Source of the DNA: Isoetes taiwanensis
Taxonomy: Eukaryota; Streptophyta; Lycopodiopsida; Isoetales; Isoetaceae
DNA: 64,000 nt
Direction of reading: 5' to 3'
Assembly: GCA_021234155.1 (NCBI GenBank)
Contig: JAJEKV010000021.1
Coordinates: 15,885,563-15,949,562, forward strand
The notes beneath the pieces were generated by a model. It searched no databases. It had not been told where the DNA came from and saw nothing but the letters and a program-made list of their open reading frames with translations. Positions within the stretch are counted from its first letter, which is position 1; every line of letters begins with the position of its first letter. Made by a program: the position numbers and the translations under genes. Of this stretch, positions 1 through 11,804 are shown piece by piece.

Positions 1-99
1 TGTCCTATATCTTCTAGGGTTCTTAACTGATAACACTCACAGATGCTAGACTCTCTTGGTTTCTCAAACCACCTACTCGTCAGTGTACATGTGAGTGAA

Positions 100-870
100 T
101 AGCTGAAATGCCCGCAATTGTAAGATGAGTTTCAAATTTTCAGCTGTATGCGAAAACTTGCCATTCTTGTGTATGTGTTATATACTTCCACTAGAAATGT
201 GAAACTTGCAATTGTAGGATGAGGTTCAGCTGTAAGAGAGAGACAATTTTGTGTTTTGCAATTGTAGGACGAGTTTCAATCCTTCAGCGAGAAAGACAAT
301 TTTGTGTTTTGCAATTGTAGGACGAGTTTCGATCCTTCAGCTATACGAGAAAAACAATTTTGTTATTTCTGGAATTTCTTACACTGCAAAACAATTTGGT
401 TATTTCTGGAATTTCTTACACTACAGCACCCATCTGCCCCCATTTATTCACTTATTTCTGGAAACGCAAAACTTGCAATTATAGGATGAGTTTCAGTTCA
501 GCTGTACGAGGAATGTATTTTGCAACTGTAGGATGAGTTTCGCTTCAGGCTGTATGAGAAAAACGATTGTGTGATATATTTCCACTAGAAATGCAAAACT
601 TGCAATTGTACTTGCAATTGTAGAATGAGTTTCAGTTCTTCAGCCGTATGAGGAAAACAATTGTGTAATATATTTCGACTAGAAATGAAAAACTTGCAAT
701 TGTACTAGCAATTGCAGGATGAATTTCAATTCTTCAACTGTATGAGGAAAACAATTTTGTTATTTCTGGAATCCTTGCACTTCAGCACCCATCTGGCTCC
801 ATTTATCAACTTGTTTCTGAAATCTCTTACACTTCAGTACCCATCTGGCACCATTTATCCACAATCCTCT
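100..870. repeat. Degenerate tandem repeat block
   Basis: A unit of roughly 50-110 bases is repeated with many changes. Its core is TTGCAATTGTAGGATGAGTT, followed by a variable stretch resembling TTCAGCTGTATGAG and then AAAACAATTTTGT. At least eight cores occur, near 115, 207, 259, 312, 475, 522, 610 and 705. A second module (TTATTTCTGGAAT, then CACCCATCTG) follows some cores near 370-440 and 750-850. The short ORFs here merely read through the repeat and are not genes. Confidence 0.75.
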
Positions 871-1378
871 ATGGGCGCATTTGGGCTTGTTGCTGCATGC
901 ATTTATCTTTTGTCATTACAATAGTTAAAAAAATATCCAAAAGCTGGCTCTTCCAGGGTCATTCTAAAAGCAGGACTCCAAAGACTTTAAGCTGGATTGA
1001 TCTAGGCCTAGTCCTAGGAATATGGCATTGTGCCACATGATTGCTCCAGCTTTGCGCATCATCTTAGGCTGATTAACTTCATGGTAATGTCATTATTCCA
1101 CTCCGTAGACATTACAACTTCTAAATAAAACAAAAGAAAACAAGATATAATGATAAATATCAAAACTTCAAGCCTATTTATATCTGGTATAATCCGACAA
1201 TTGTGGATCTGACCCACATATAGTAATAAGAAGAAGAATAGTTGTTGCTAGAAACAGCACATGACTTTCTTTGTCCATAAATGTTAAGCAAATAATCTTG
1301 TTTTGATCAAAATGAACATTGCAATCAAATTATGTTCATGTGGCCTCTTAACCAATCAAATTATGTTCATGTGGCCTC
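871..1378. other. Intergenic, 3' flank of the mTERF gene
   Basis: No coding region is seen. A 31-base stretch containing AACCAATCAAATTATGTTCA is duplicated directly before the mTERF stop codon (about 1,320-1,380). The likely 3' UTR of mTERF lies here. Confidence 0.5.
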
Positions 1379-2500
1379 TTAACTAAGCTGAGAATCCGGA
1401 AGACAATCTATAGAGAAATACTCTCCCTTGTACACAGCAGCAGCATCAGGATGAAGCGCTAAAAATTTTGTCTCGAATATGCGATTGGGCATTGAGATAA
1501 GGGTTGCCAAGGCATATTTTTTTTTCAAAATCTCTTTCTCTGTTAGAAAAGAAATGACCCTATACCTCGGTTTGATCCTCTCCTCCAAGCTGCACTGCAA
1601 ATAGATGGGGGCCGTGGTGATTGTATCTACAGGATACTTCATCACATCTATCATAAACCTAATCTTTCCTTCAAGGTGATCAATCGTTCTGCCCAGAATA
1701 CGTGGCTGCGCCTGGATCATGGAATATACATCCTTTTTTGAAAGCCCTAAACTCAATAGATAATTCAACCTACCTTCCAACGTTGCCATACTGCAGGTAG
1801 ATGTCACAATTAATGCTGACACAAAGGTTCCAGAGTTTGGACCAATGCCAATGCTGGATAAAAATTCTACTCGTTCGTTTAAGGACTCCAAGGACCTTCT
1901 GAAAAAAACTGGGCTTATTCTAATAATCCTTTTCAGTTGCACAGGTTGTATTCCCTGTTCTTCCAAAAATTCATTTATGCGCTTAAACTTACTTTCAGAA
2001 GGAAAGAAAACACAACCACTGGAATTGAGCAACATTCTATATAATTCAGATTCTTCCAAACGATACCTGGAAACAAATTCAGATAGGAGATGAAAGTTGA
2101 GAAACGTAGAATCTCTGCGCAGGATAGAGTGTGGAGAACGGATCAAAAGGCGACATAGAAATTTTCTTCCCACATCATCCATGTGAACCTCAAGCTCTTT
2201 CAATTTTTCTTCCAAATGCTGTGATAGGATAGAAGGGCATCTCTGGATAACTGTTTCTAGCTCAACCACAGTTAGCCCAAGCTCAAGAAGCCTCGACACC
2301 CTCTGCTTCAATGTGGATATGCTGCAATCCGCTGCAACACTCCCATTCCATTTTTTAGCTAGATTGTTAGCAATGCAAGATGGGCTTGGCCTACTGGGTA
2401 CGCCGTCCGAATTTGAAGTCTGTAGAAGGGATGCAAATTGGCGTTGTGGAGCAAAGTAAAGAAGACGTCGTAGTGCCTGGCCACATCTGGCCACTGCCAT
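1379..2500 (-). CDS. mTERF family protein, probably organelle-targeted
   Basis: A 373-residue intronless protein starting at a true ATG. Residues 1-45 are basic and rich in Ser, Ala and Arg with almost no acid, as in a mitochondrial or plastid transit peptide. From about residue 62 onward there are repeated mTERF helices of about 30 residues, with the typical pattern of a hydrophobic LGL/IGI turn, a short helix and a proline: LLELGLTVVELETVIQRCP, FLSSIGIGPN and YLLSLGLSKKDVYSMIQAQP. Near residue 316 comes the conserved SLEERIKPRYRVISFL segment that marks the C-terminal repeats of plant mTERFs. Family members bind organellar nucleic acid and act in transcription termination, splicing or ribosome assembly; which role applies here cannot be read from sequence. 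The length is normal for the family and no frameshift is seen. An upstream ATG at 2,612 lies in another frame and is not used. Confidence 0.9.
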   Translation of the reverse strand: MAVARCGQALRRLLYFAPQRQFASLLQTSNSDGVPSRPSPSCIANNLAKKWNGSVAADCSISTLKQRVSRLLELGLTVVELETVIQRCPSILSQHLEEKLKELEVHMDDVGRKFLCRLLIRSPHSILRRDSTFLNFHLLSEFVSRYRLEESELYRMLLNSSGCVFFPSESKFKRINEFLEEQGIQPVQLKRIIRISPVFFRRSLESLNERVEFLSSIGIGPNSGTFVSALIVTSTCSMATLEGRLNYLLSLGLSKKDVYSMIQAQPRILGRTIDHLEGKIRFMIDVMKYPVDTITTAPIYLQCSLEERIKPRYRVISFLTEKEILKKKYALATLISMPNRIFETKFLALHPDAAAVYKGEYFSIDCLPDSQLS

Positions 2501-2639
2501 TAGCTGAAAGCTTCAGTTCTAGGGCATCTCCGGCTCCTCGTCTAGGGAAAAGCCTTTTATATTTCGTTTGGGATGTTTTATAAAAATACCCAAAAGTTGT
2601 CTTCACAAACATTACGTTGTATCAAATCCAAAAGCTATC

Positions 2640-2815
2640 TTTTTTGGTTTCCCCAAGGGGGCAAGCTCTCGTCCATGTGGGTTTATGGTATATTCCAGGT
2701 ATATGCCAATATATACCAAGAATATGGCAATGGTTGCTCCAAACTTACTATCGGGTGTAAACTGGCAGTGGCCGCTGTTGTTGGGCAGCCACTTTGGAAA
2801 CCGGCTAACTGGTAC
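2640..2815. repeat. Dispersed repeat, copy 1
   Basis: About 175 bases match 6,519-6,700 in the same orientation. Both copies contain GTCCATGTGGGTTTATGG and GCAGTGGCCGCTGTTGTTGG. Read on the minus strand, both encode the same peptide (WLPNNSGHC then FTP and SKFG), so the repeat may derive from a coding sequence or simply be recent. It lies about 140 bases upstream of the mTERF start and may overlap that gene's promoter. Confidence 0.7.
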
Positions 2816-2944
2816 TTGTCGGATGATGCCTAAAGAATCCTGTTCCCAGCTCTTCGAATCAATTTTGAAGTCGGGTTCTTGACAAATTTCATCTGCTTTC
2901 TGCACAATGGAGGCTCGGGACAAGACTTTGCAATGGATTTGCAC

Positions 2945-4652
2945 TCGATCTCCAGGTGCTGCGATGGATGTACATGGCTAATCTACTTTGGCCGGCTCTG
3001 ATCTTTGTTTTTCGGGTATGCATGTGTTTTTATTATGGAATCCATCCAAATCCATCACAATTGCTTAAGATCATGTGCCAAATTCCTTATCAACTACTCA
3101 TTCTCTGATGAATCCATGTTTTTGCCCTGATGGGCCGTTTGTTTTGTGTTCTTCATCCGGTTTCGTCTTGTTTGAATGCAGCTAATCGCTGGAGCAGGTA
3201 GCACTCTAACACCCTAATTCCTTTTCAGAAGCTTGAAGACTTCTAACAGGGCAATCTAACAGGGCCAGAATCTAACAAGGGAAGCTGCAACAGGCTAGCG
3301 CATTCTCCTGGTTACAAGGAGACTTGGTTGCAAAAAAATCAGAAAGTGGAGGTACAGTTTAGTAATTTTAAAGTGTGTTTTTGTAGGTGCATTTCTTTCT
3401 TTGCTCTAAAATGACATGGCACATGCCACTTGGCTTATAAGGTAAGCCTTTTTGAATCAATGTTGTAACCAGTGCTTTTGTGTTCAAATTCAATGCCATT
3501 TATATTGATGCTTATGCACTGTTTTCAAGATGTGCAGCATGTCGTGTAGAAAGGACCTCTAAGCATTGATGCAAAGATGCTCTATTGGTGGATCTTTTAT
3601 AAATCTCGTTTCTTAGGTAAGACCTCACGTCTATACAAAGAGACATAAAATTGCACACTTCTATTCGTATGTAACATGCTTTAGGACCATGCACATCTAT
3701 CCTACTTAATATCATCATGCTTAAAACCATGTATGCATCTATTACATTTATCATTTTTGGAGTTGCTTTGAGATATGGTTTTTATTCATAATGATATTGA
3801 AACTGCATATTTTAGCATCAATCACCATTCACCATTATCATATTCATATTGCAGGACATGTCCTCCTGACTGATGTTTTGACAGCCATTTTTTGTAAGGA
3901 TCTGATCATTTTAGCATCTTTTTTCATCCTTATCTTCTTGTTTCTGCCTTAAAAATGTTAAAAATTTTATCTTATCTTAATTGCTTGAAAGTGCCATGTT
4001 TCTAACCTTTTCAAGCTTAAATATGAATAGGGCAGACCTCAAAAAAATCTCAGCACAGAAGTATGTTTCATAATTAATACTATCTCTACTACAACAATAT
4101 TTTTCTCCTTCCAATCGGCCAGTAAAAGTCTTGAGCTGACCTTTAAGCAAGGTCTAATATCCTATGGGAAAGACCTCTGTTAAGTGAAATTAGTTGCGTT
4201 ATAGGTAACATCTCATGTTCTCATGTTATTTAAAGTACATAAGTTTATCTTTTATGTTTTCATTCAATAGTAATCGGGTGCAAGTATTCCTTTGCAAATC
4301 CCCAATATCTATCATTGCTATGTTGAACAATGGAGATTGTGCCATGCAAAACGTAAGATCTTTTAAACTGCATATAAAGATAGACATGAGTGTTGGCATG
4401 ACTTCAAGATTATTTAATCAACTTATTCCTACAACATTTATTGCATGATAATGGATGGTAGCTTCAATGAGCATTCGTTGAGCATTAACGGAGTAATTAC
4501 ATGAATTTTCAGTTCAATAGACATTCATAGAGAAATCTATGTAAGTTGCTTGACGATTATTTTAGATTTCATGTTTGAGATACAAAATCTCTGTCATGCG
4601 TGTGTCAGAGACCTGCAGGAGCTGGAGAGCAAGATAGGGGTAATTTTAGAAG
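2945..4652. other. Intergenic, no gene seen
   Basis: AT-rich sequence. Short ORFs at 3,512-3,754 and 4,215-4,448 have no recognisable domain, no supporting splice signals and composition like the surrounding DNA. I see nothing reportable as a gene. Confidence 0.5.
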
Positions 4653-5120
4653 AGAATAGAATAGAATAGAATAGATTTTTAGCGTCCATGGAGACCAACT
4701 GGCCTATGGGACCCAAACAAAAAAGAGAGCAGCAAACGTATTACTGACAGGATTAAAAAACCCCCGCCCCGAAGGGTTTTCGAGGGAAAAACCTTAGCAG
4801 TAATAAGTCTGCTGACGTGCTGTACAATTGTGTAGGACAGTTCATTGCCGTCCCGGAAGACACAACTGAGTCCGTGCATCCATAACCTCCTGGAGGTATG
4901 ACCCCAACAAACCCACTGACGCCGTATTCAACAACTCATGCAACAGTTGGCCAGGCACTCGTAATCGAATATACTGCTCTCTGATATGGGCAAACGCTGG
5001 GCAGATCTGGAGGGCATGACATTCATCCTCAATGGCGCCCTGGTGGCAACACTGGCAAAGCCTTTGCTCTCGTGCTTCCCGAGCCCAACGTCCTGTCTCA
5101 ATACGGAGGCGAGAATGCAT
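4653..5120 (-). mobile_element. LINE 3' fragment with pentanucleotide tail
   Basis: Read on the minus strand, the piece at 4,842-5,120 encodes the C-terminus of a LINE ORF2: LRIETGRW, then a cysteine cluster (RLCQCCHQG) and IEDECHALQICPAF, the usual post-RT zinc-knuckle region. It ends in GRQ and a stop. A non-coding 3' region follows to about 4,680, and then a tail of four TATTC units (GAATA on the plus strand, 4,653-4,673) instead of poly(A). The non-coding part matches the LINE 3' ends at 27.57 kb and 60.80 kb. The fragment is 5'-truncated and cannot be active. Confidence 0.8.
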
Positions 5121-5398
5121 GATTTAAAATTGTCCTTTCACAAGTGTTATAATGAACTCCTTTCTCTTAAATGCTGGCATTGCTCTTCAACCAGATAGAA
5201 ACAGTGTAAAGTCTATAAAGCATCCCTTTGGTGCATTTTTGGAGGAGGATTATGCGTTCTAAAATAGCTATTCTGCCAGTCTATGATTTATCCCGAAGCC
5301 AAGTAAAAGATGTGTTTTGGAGAACAAGGATTATCCAGGTAATTGTATTTATCTTTAAATGTTAATCATTTAACCTTTTCGTTTTTTATGTTCATGCA
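5101..5398. repeat. Left arm of long inverted repeat
   Basis: This arm is the reverse complement of 5,951-6,234. Over about 284 aligned bases I see one substitution (GCTGGC against GTTGGC) and one indel of about 15 bases (TTTTGGAGGAGGATT is present only in this arm). The arm starts inside the LINE coding fragment, so its outer end encodes MHSRLRI on the minus strand. Confidence 0.93.
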
Positions 5399-5604
5399 TC
5401 AATGTGGAACTTCATGTGTAATATGATGATAAAAGGAATCTTTATGCGAGTAACTATTATAAAACAATGATGCTTGCAATTTGTGATCTGTTTTTGCAAA
5501 ACATGAAGAGCTTCTAGCAGTTTGAATAGGCAAGTATGACCTTTAACTTCAAGTTGTTGCACTATTTGCTGCTGTTGTGTATAGTGTATATAACATAGTG
5601 GAAC

Positions 5605-5636
<32 letters not shown>

Positions 5637-5950
5637 AAAACATGGGATAATTGCTTTAGCAAAGGCATTTCAATTTGAGTAGGCCCTACAGACATAAATC
5701 TTGGAAAAAGAAATCATCGCATTTACTTTAATTGTAATTCGTGATTTTTTGTTCTTGCATTGGGTGTTTTACATTCCCAACATTGTCCTTTGAAAGAACA
5801 CTATAAATAGCACCCAAGTTGCTTTTATCTTATTCTACATCGCATGATCGATGCATGTTGCATGTTTAAGTGTTCTCTATATGTTAAGGAAAATTGCTTG
5901 CAATTTGCAGGAAGGATGCCACGAGTTAAGATAGGTTCATTGGCATGATT
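5399..5950. other. Spacer of the inverted repeat, with poly(A) run
   Basis: About 550 bases of AT-rich sequence separate the arms. There is a run of 26-28 A residues near 5,606-5,633. No gene is seen. Confidence 0.7.
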
Positions 5951-6234
5951 TGCATGAACATAAAAAACGAAAAGGTTAAATGATTAACATTTAAAGATAA
6001 ATACAATTACCTGGATAATCCTTGTTCTCCAAAACACATCTTTTACTTGGCTTCGGGATAAATCATAGACTGGCAGAATAGCTATTTTAGAACGCATATG
6101 CACCAAAGGGATGCTTTATAGACTTTACACTGTTTCTATCTGGTTGAAGAGCAATGCCAACATTTAAGAGAAAGGAGTTCATTATAACACTTGTGAAAGG
6201 ACAATTTTAAATCATGCATTCTCGCCTCCGTATT
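5951..6234. repeat. Right arm of long inverted repeat
   Basis: Inverted partner of 5,101-5,398. Transcription across the locus would give RNA able to form a duplex of about 290 base pairs with a loop of about 550 nt. The inner boundary shares TTCATGCA and the outer boundary shares AATACGGAGG. Confidence 0.93.
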
Positions 6235-6249
6235 CGTTTTTTATGTTTT

Positions 6250-6322
6250 GCATATATTTTAGATTCAAAGTTTTTTAGGTTCATTTGCATGATTTGCAAA
6301 ACTTTGAATCTAAAATATATGC
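6250..6322. repeat. Short perfect inverted repeat (hairpin)
   Basis: Two perfect 25-base arms, 6,250-6,274 and 6,298-6,322, flank a 23-base loop. The left arm begins GCATATATTTTAGATTCAAA. It sits 15 bases outside the right arm of the larger inverted repeat, and its loop echoes sequence near 5,933. Confidence 0.9.
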
Positions 6323-6518
6323 ACGAGTAAAAATATTAATAAATGAGTTTCACATTTGTGGTGGCATATATGCCACAAGAGGATTGGAAGATTAGATAAG
6401 ATATTTGGGCTACAACTATGGCCACAGTATTTAGCATTTGCGGCATATATCCAATAAGATACTAGATATTTGGGCTATAACTATATTCACCTATGTCTTT
6501 TGTTGTAATACTATGACC

Positions 6519-6700
6519 TTTTTGGGTTGCCCCTAGAGGGGCGAGCCCTTGTCCATGTGGGTTTATGGCATATTCCAGTTATATGCCAGTATATGCTAGG
6601 AATATGCCAATGATTGTTCCAAACTTACTATTGGGTGTAAACTTGCAGTGGCCGCTGTTGTTGGGCAGCCACTCTGGAAACCAGATAACCGGTGCTTGGA
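6519..6700. repeat. Dispersed repeat, copy 2
   Basis: Second copy of the element at 2,640-2,815, in the same orientation and about 85-90% alike by eye. The plus-strand text starts TTTTTGGGTTGCCCCTAG and ends near GGAAACCAGATAACCGG. Confidence 0.7.
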
Positions 6701-9700
6701 GATGAAGATGTGGTGACGCAAGCAGATCTGCAAAGCTAGGCAATCCGACCCTGCATACTGACTGGCATGTCGACAGATTGATCCCCTGTGCACGAACCAT
6801 TTCCCCTTTTTGTGTTGTTGATTTTGATTTGTTTCTGCCTTGCTATTTTCACCGATTTGCTTGGCCTCCATCTTCATTCAGACCCTTCTAGCTCAGCATT
6901 CCTTGCACTTTGAACCTATGGCCTTTGCCCTGGACCTGATCAATTTGCCACAGTTCTAAATCACGACTTGCCACAAGACTTGATTCTTGATAGATGGAAA
7001 AAATCTTCCATCAACTTGCATAGAGTATGGCACATGGACTGCAGATTTTCCCGCAGATATTAACAGCAGATGTACTAACAACAATGATTCCTAGAATTAT
7101 ATGCATTTCATTTTTGGACGAACAAAATCTTTTTTTGAGCATTTGAGGATATATTGAAGATATGATAGTTTTTTGCATGGGTTATACCTAACATAACTGA
7201 TCTTCTTTGGATAATGCAAAGGACTTTTTTGGATAGGTTTTGACTCTGCTGGGCATTTGCTGTATAAGCACGGTATTTTAAAGCGGTAGAAGATCCTTTG
7301 AAAATGCTTTTGTTATGGCACAAGAGGTCAGTATTTGTCAAGAGATGTAAAATCTATCTTCTTTGTACACCGCATGTTGTTTCTTGCAGATCTTGGTTTA
7401 AGTTGATTCTGATCCCGGGGATTTGGTCCGGTTATTATGCGTTTAGGCTGCTCAATGATGCAAAAGTCAAAGGTGGAAATTTAATATGTTTGCTTCTTTC
7501 AGGTATTTCTAAGTTCTATGGCATGTCTTTTGCTGCAATGCCATGGGCACTTCAATAAGCAGATTGATATCAAAAGCTCTTGCTAGCCAGGTCCTGTACT
7601 TCAGTTTAAATGCCATTCTTCGTACGCTATTAATTTAACAACAAACAACTAGCTTACGAATTCAGTGCATGCTTTACGCCTTGCGAATTCGGTGCATGCT
7701 TTGATGTTCTGTGCAGGTTAAAAGCTTTTTTCGCATCACTTGGCAACTGTCCTTTCATTTGGCATGCTACGATGTGTGAAATCGAATGATGAGCAAATAG
7801 GTTTTCTGCATAACTCCACCAGTTTGAACTGGAAGACAGTAAATAAAGAACCTGATATATTTTCCTCCTCCTTTACTTGGTATACTAATTAATTTTTTGG
7901 CTTGTTTATATCAGATGTTAAGATTCCAACCATGGGAAGACAAGGAAAACATTCAGGACAAGTATCTAATGTTAAACAAGGGAGCCTGGCCCATAGCCTA
8001 TAGACTTATATGCTCATCTATTTCAACTAGACATGTATGTGGAAAGTTGGAATACTTCTAAGAACATGAATTTTGCAAACTGATATGCTCTTTATGCGAT
8101 AAAGTGGCAATGGCTTCTAGAGTGATTACCTGCAGCACTAATGGGTCTAACGGCTTCTGGAACAAAGCACTAAAATACATCATGAATAAAAGGTAATTCC
8201 CTGACAGTTGTACATAATGCCAAATACATGTTCAAATCAAAAGGATTACAAGGAAGCTGAGTATATGTATGCATTATAAGCATTTTATACACAAAACTTT
8301 TAAAACTTTACGTGTCAGAAATTCATTTGCTCATTTTATTTGAAAAGGTTTCTAGACGCTGATGATTTTGTTGCTGGTGACGTGATTACACAGGTTGTTT
8401 GGTTGAACAGTATGCACATCAACTTCTGCTAGTTATAATAAGTGAATATGGGAGGATACAAATAGATCAAAGTAGAAGGATATATTTGTACTGATATTTG
8501 GGACTCCCTTATTCTTGCAAGGCTTTTATAAAGTGAAAATGTTTCCATAAAAGAGCATTGAGAATTGCCATTTATTTCTTCTCACTATTTAACCCTTTTT
8601 TTTACAGTTAAGCAAATTCCATGATCACTTCTCTATGAACGAATGGAAGCATTTTAACTTGTATGTGTAGCATTTAGTCAAAAATCATGTGCTTCATATG
8701 CACACATTTGAATTCTTGTCATTGCATCTTGGTATGATCAAAATCTAGACAAGTGTGGAGTCCTGTTTGAATTGTTGACTACCTAACTTTTGCTCATCAA
8801 TGTTATGGACGTACAAAGGAACATAAGTTATAAATATAAATAAAATATAAATGGTGGTGGTTGTTCTTGCAAAGGTCAAAATCATGATAGAAAGTCTATG
8901 TCTTAAGGTCTGATAAACTTGAAGGCCATAAAATTGTGCAAGACCTTATTAAATTTATTTCTAGTTTAGAGCACTATACATTAAAGAATATGCAAACATA
9001 TCCTCAAGGGCACCTTGTTACATCAGGATCAAATTTTCCCAACAAGATTTGATTTATCTAAATCTCCTACGATGCGTCCATGTCTTAAAATATAGCTGTC
9101 CCATTTCATATAAGACATCATTTGTGACTCCAAGGCAAAAAATAAGATACACAAGCAGAAATTGCTTTCATATGCATGGTGCATTTTGCATACTTATACA
9201 AATGAGATACTAACAAACGTTAGTGTGAAAACCATCACAAAATAAGACCGCCTATTATTTTGAATACGATCGATCAATAAATGATGTTTTATTTTATGGC
9301 AGGAGAAGTCCCCCGGTCTCCATTTCTCTTATCGAATCTATTCAAATCTAAAAAAGACATGTCTTATTTCTAATAGTGTGAAAACAATTTCACCCTCTTT
9401 CGCTTAAGTGGCATACTCCTATTCGATAAGACAGTCGTGTGATAATGTGCCCGCGATTAGAAACTGTATAGAAATAAGCTAAGATTCTCTATGATTTTGT
9501 CAAGTATTCATATGCAGAACAATACATTGATGATGCTGGACACCTGGATTCATAATAGAAAGCATATTTTTTTTCGAGGGTTTAAAATAGTGGTCAGGAT
9601 TCTGCTGGAAGCCACACATAGAAAGCTTATTGCTCAAGAGTGGAGGAATTTTAATCTCGCAAAAGAGATGTCGAGATGCAAGTTTGGAAGGAATTGATGA

Positions 9701-10836
9701 AAGCTTACTGCTCAAATCTATATATACATTAGAGTTCTGCAATCGTTTTTAGGCTCGAGCTTAAATTGTTCTTGTATACAAGAAAGTGGATGTTCCTTTG
9801 GGCAGCCAGGAATGTTGCCTAAAGAAAGTTTCTTGTAATATGGAAACTGGTGAACTTCACATTATGCGCCTCGGAATGCACGAGGAGAGTTCAGGGTAAA
9901 CGCTCCATACTACATGGTAGAACATTAGATGCAAGTAAATTTGAAGGGAAAAGCCCTGGAGAAGAATGATTGCAGTCTGTTAACATTCCACAATAATAGA
10001 TCTGCCACATGGTACGAGCTTGTTAGATCCGAAGGCAGTATGTGAAGGAGCCTATTTTTACGGGTGAAAAACATGATGGCCTTTGGATTGGCTTTTTGTT
10101 TCAATGATTCTATTTACGTGGATGAAGCTCATGGTGTTTCTATTTGTGGCCTATGTAGTGTGATGAAGATAAGTCTTTCTTGCTTGTGACAAGAATTCCT
10201 CATAGAATTCTTAATATAAATTTTCAATGAAGAGGAGAAGACAATGGTTTTTTGGCAGCACTAGTTTGTGCAAAAAATTTTACAAAAGAAAATATGATGG
10301 CCTTGGATGTGGAAGATTCCATGGAGTCTTTCACAATCCAAGTGTCCCAAATTCACCATAAAGACATCAACTATAGAGAAAGTCATACAAAACCTAGAAA
10401 TAACATGAAATATATAGCATGTTGTGGGGCTCATAATCCATGCTTTTTACCATTATCCACCCCCTTTTTTTCCGTCCCAAAAGGCCCCAAAAAGCCTATT
10501 CTCTGTGTATGTCGAGGCACTCCACTATCATGAATCAAATGCCTTACGCCCATCCATTCTCCATTGAGCGTGCACCTCTTTACTCTAATCGTGCATCTCC
10601 ATCCTATTCAGCGTGCATCTTCACCCGCCAAAACTCTGCCATCTTCTACAGATGACAGCTCCTTCTTGAGCATTCGAGCAAAACCATTGAAATAATGCAA
10701 GGATTAAACGTATTCAGGTAACCACACAACCCATAGAATTCATGTATTTTTGCTTTTCATCTTGCATTAGAGAGGGAACGCCCAATTCAAATTGTGGGAG
10801 AGAGAGGGAACTAAAGGAAAGCAAAGCACTTGAAAA
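6701..10836. other. Long intergenic stretch, no gene supported
   Basis: AT-rich sequence. Short ORFs at 7,298-7,558, 9,491-9,697 and 10,252-10,533 have no recognisable domain. A short acceptor-like signal (TTTCTTGCAG) at about 7,380 precedes an open stretch of about 55 codons, but no downstream exon or homology supports a gene. Confidence 0.45.
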
Positions 10837-11804
10837 TTGAGACATGTTCTCTACCCTAAAGGTAGATCTAGAGTGGCTGAAATATTTAGGAAGCAAAGGC
10901 CTCTTGACTTGGATGCAAGGAGAAGAAGATTAGATGTAAAAAATAAGTTAAGAGCTCGGCAAGGTCTACTGCCACTATCTCTTATTTCTGATGCTCAACT
11001 TGAAGAATATCATGCTCAATTTGAAGAGCATCTTGCATATGATAACCATGTCTTTAGTTCCCAAATCATGCCGAACTTGTATCAGGAGCATGATGCTGCT
11101 GACAAAGATTATATAACACCTGACATGTATGTTGATAGTCAGCCAATAGAAGATAGTGATTTAGTTCCAGGATCACCCTTAGTTGGCTGTAGTGTTGAGG
11201 ATACCCATATATGCTCTGAAGATCATAATCAAGCATGCAGAGTGTCAATTGATGGCCACATCCCAATATGCAAGCCAATGTAGACTTGGACAAATAGTGG
11301 CACCATTGGAGCAATGAGATTTGCAAGCAGGTCAAGGGGCTGTTGCACAAGTAGGCAGCCAACTCAGAATGGACACTCAAGGTTGGATAGATTATGTAAA
11401 CATGCACACTGGCCCAACAGATGATGAACATCAATACATACACAAGGCGAGGATAATTAGAGGCATGGCAGACTTTAGAGTAGACAGAGATGTGTTGGAC
11501 AGAGTAAAGGATATAGAAGAGGAAGCAGCCAGGTTGTGGAAGGCTGCAAAGATCGGGCGAATGATGCATCCACACTTATAAGAAACTCTTCCATTTTGGC
11601 TAATTTTATTTTATTGTCATTGCAGGAACACGTTCCTTGTCTTTCCCTAGAGTTAGATGACATCAATGGATTTGATTCTGAAACACAAGATTACTCACTC
11701 GTAATAATAAGAAGATATTTATCTCGCCTATTTGTTGCTGCAGATTGGTTGGGGTTTCAAACAAGGTTGAGGTCACATCCATGTGGTTTTTGTGTATTCA
11801 CTTG
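10837..11804 (+). pseudogene. Broken gene of unknown function
   Basis: Not recognised. An open frame of about 148 codons (10,837-11,283) has protein-like composition, beginning with a basic helix-rich part (EIFRKQRPLDLDARRRRLDV) and then an acidic stretch (DADADKDY-like). It has no upstream ATG: the codon before its first possible start is a stop, so it is an exon fragment or 5'-truncated. The sense continues in another frame at 11,321-11,580, encoding QGWIDYVNMHTGPTDDEHQY and a charged helix (DVLDRVKDIEEEAARLWKAA). A TGA separates them, so one frameshift and one stop are needed to join them. A good splice acceptor (TATTGTCATTGCAG) at 11,612-11,625 precedes a further open stretch to 11,804. 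This could be a decayed cellular gene or part of a transposon. Confidence 0.4.

Noticed and set aside
1845-2093. 82-codon plus ORF
   Set aside because: Antisense shadow inside the mTERF gene.
4083-4105. Helitron 5' end (TCTCTACTACAAC)
   Set aside because: The start resembles plant Helitron 5' ends, but no matching 3' terminus in the same orientation lies at a sensible distance except far away, so chance cannot be excluded.
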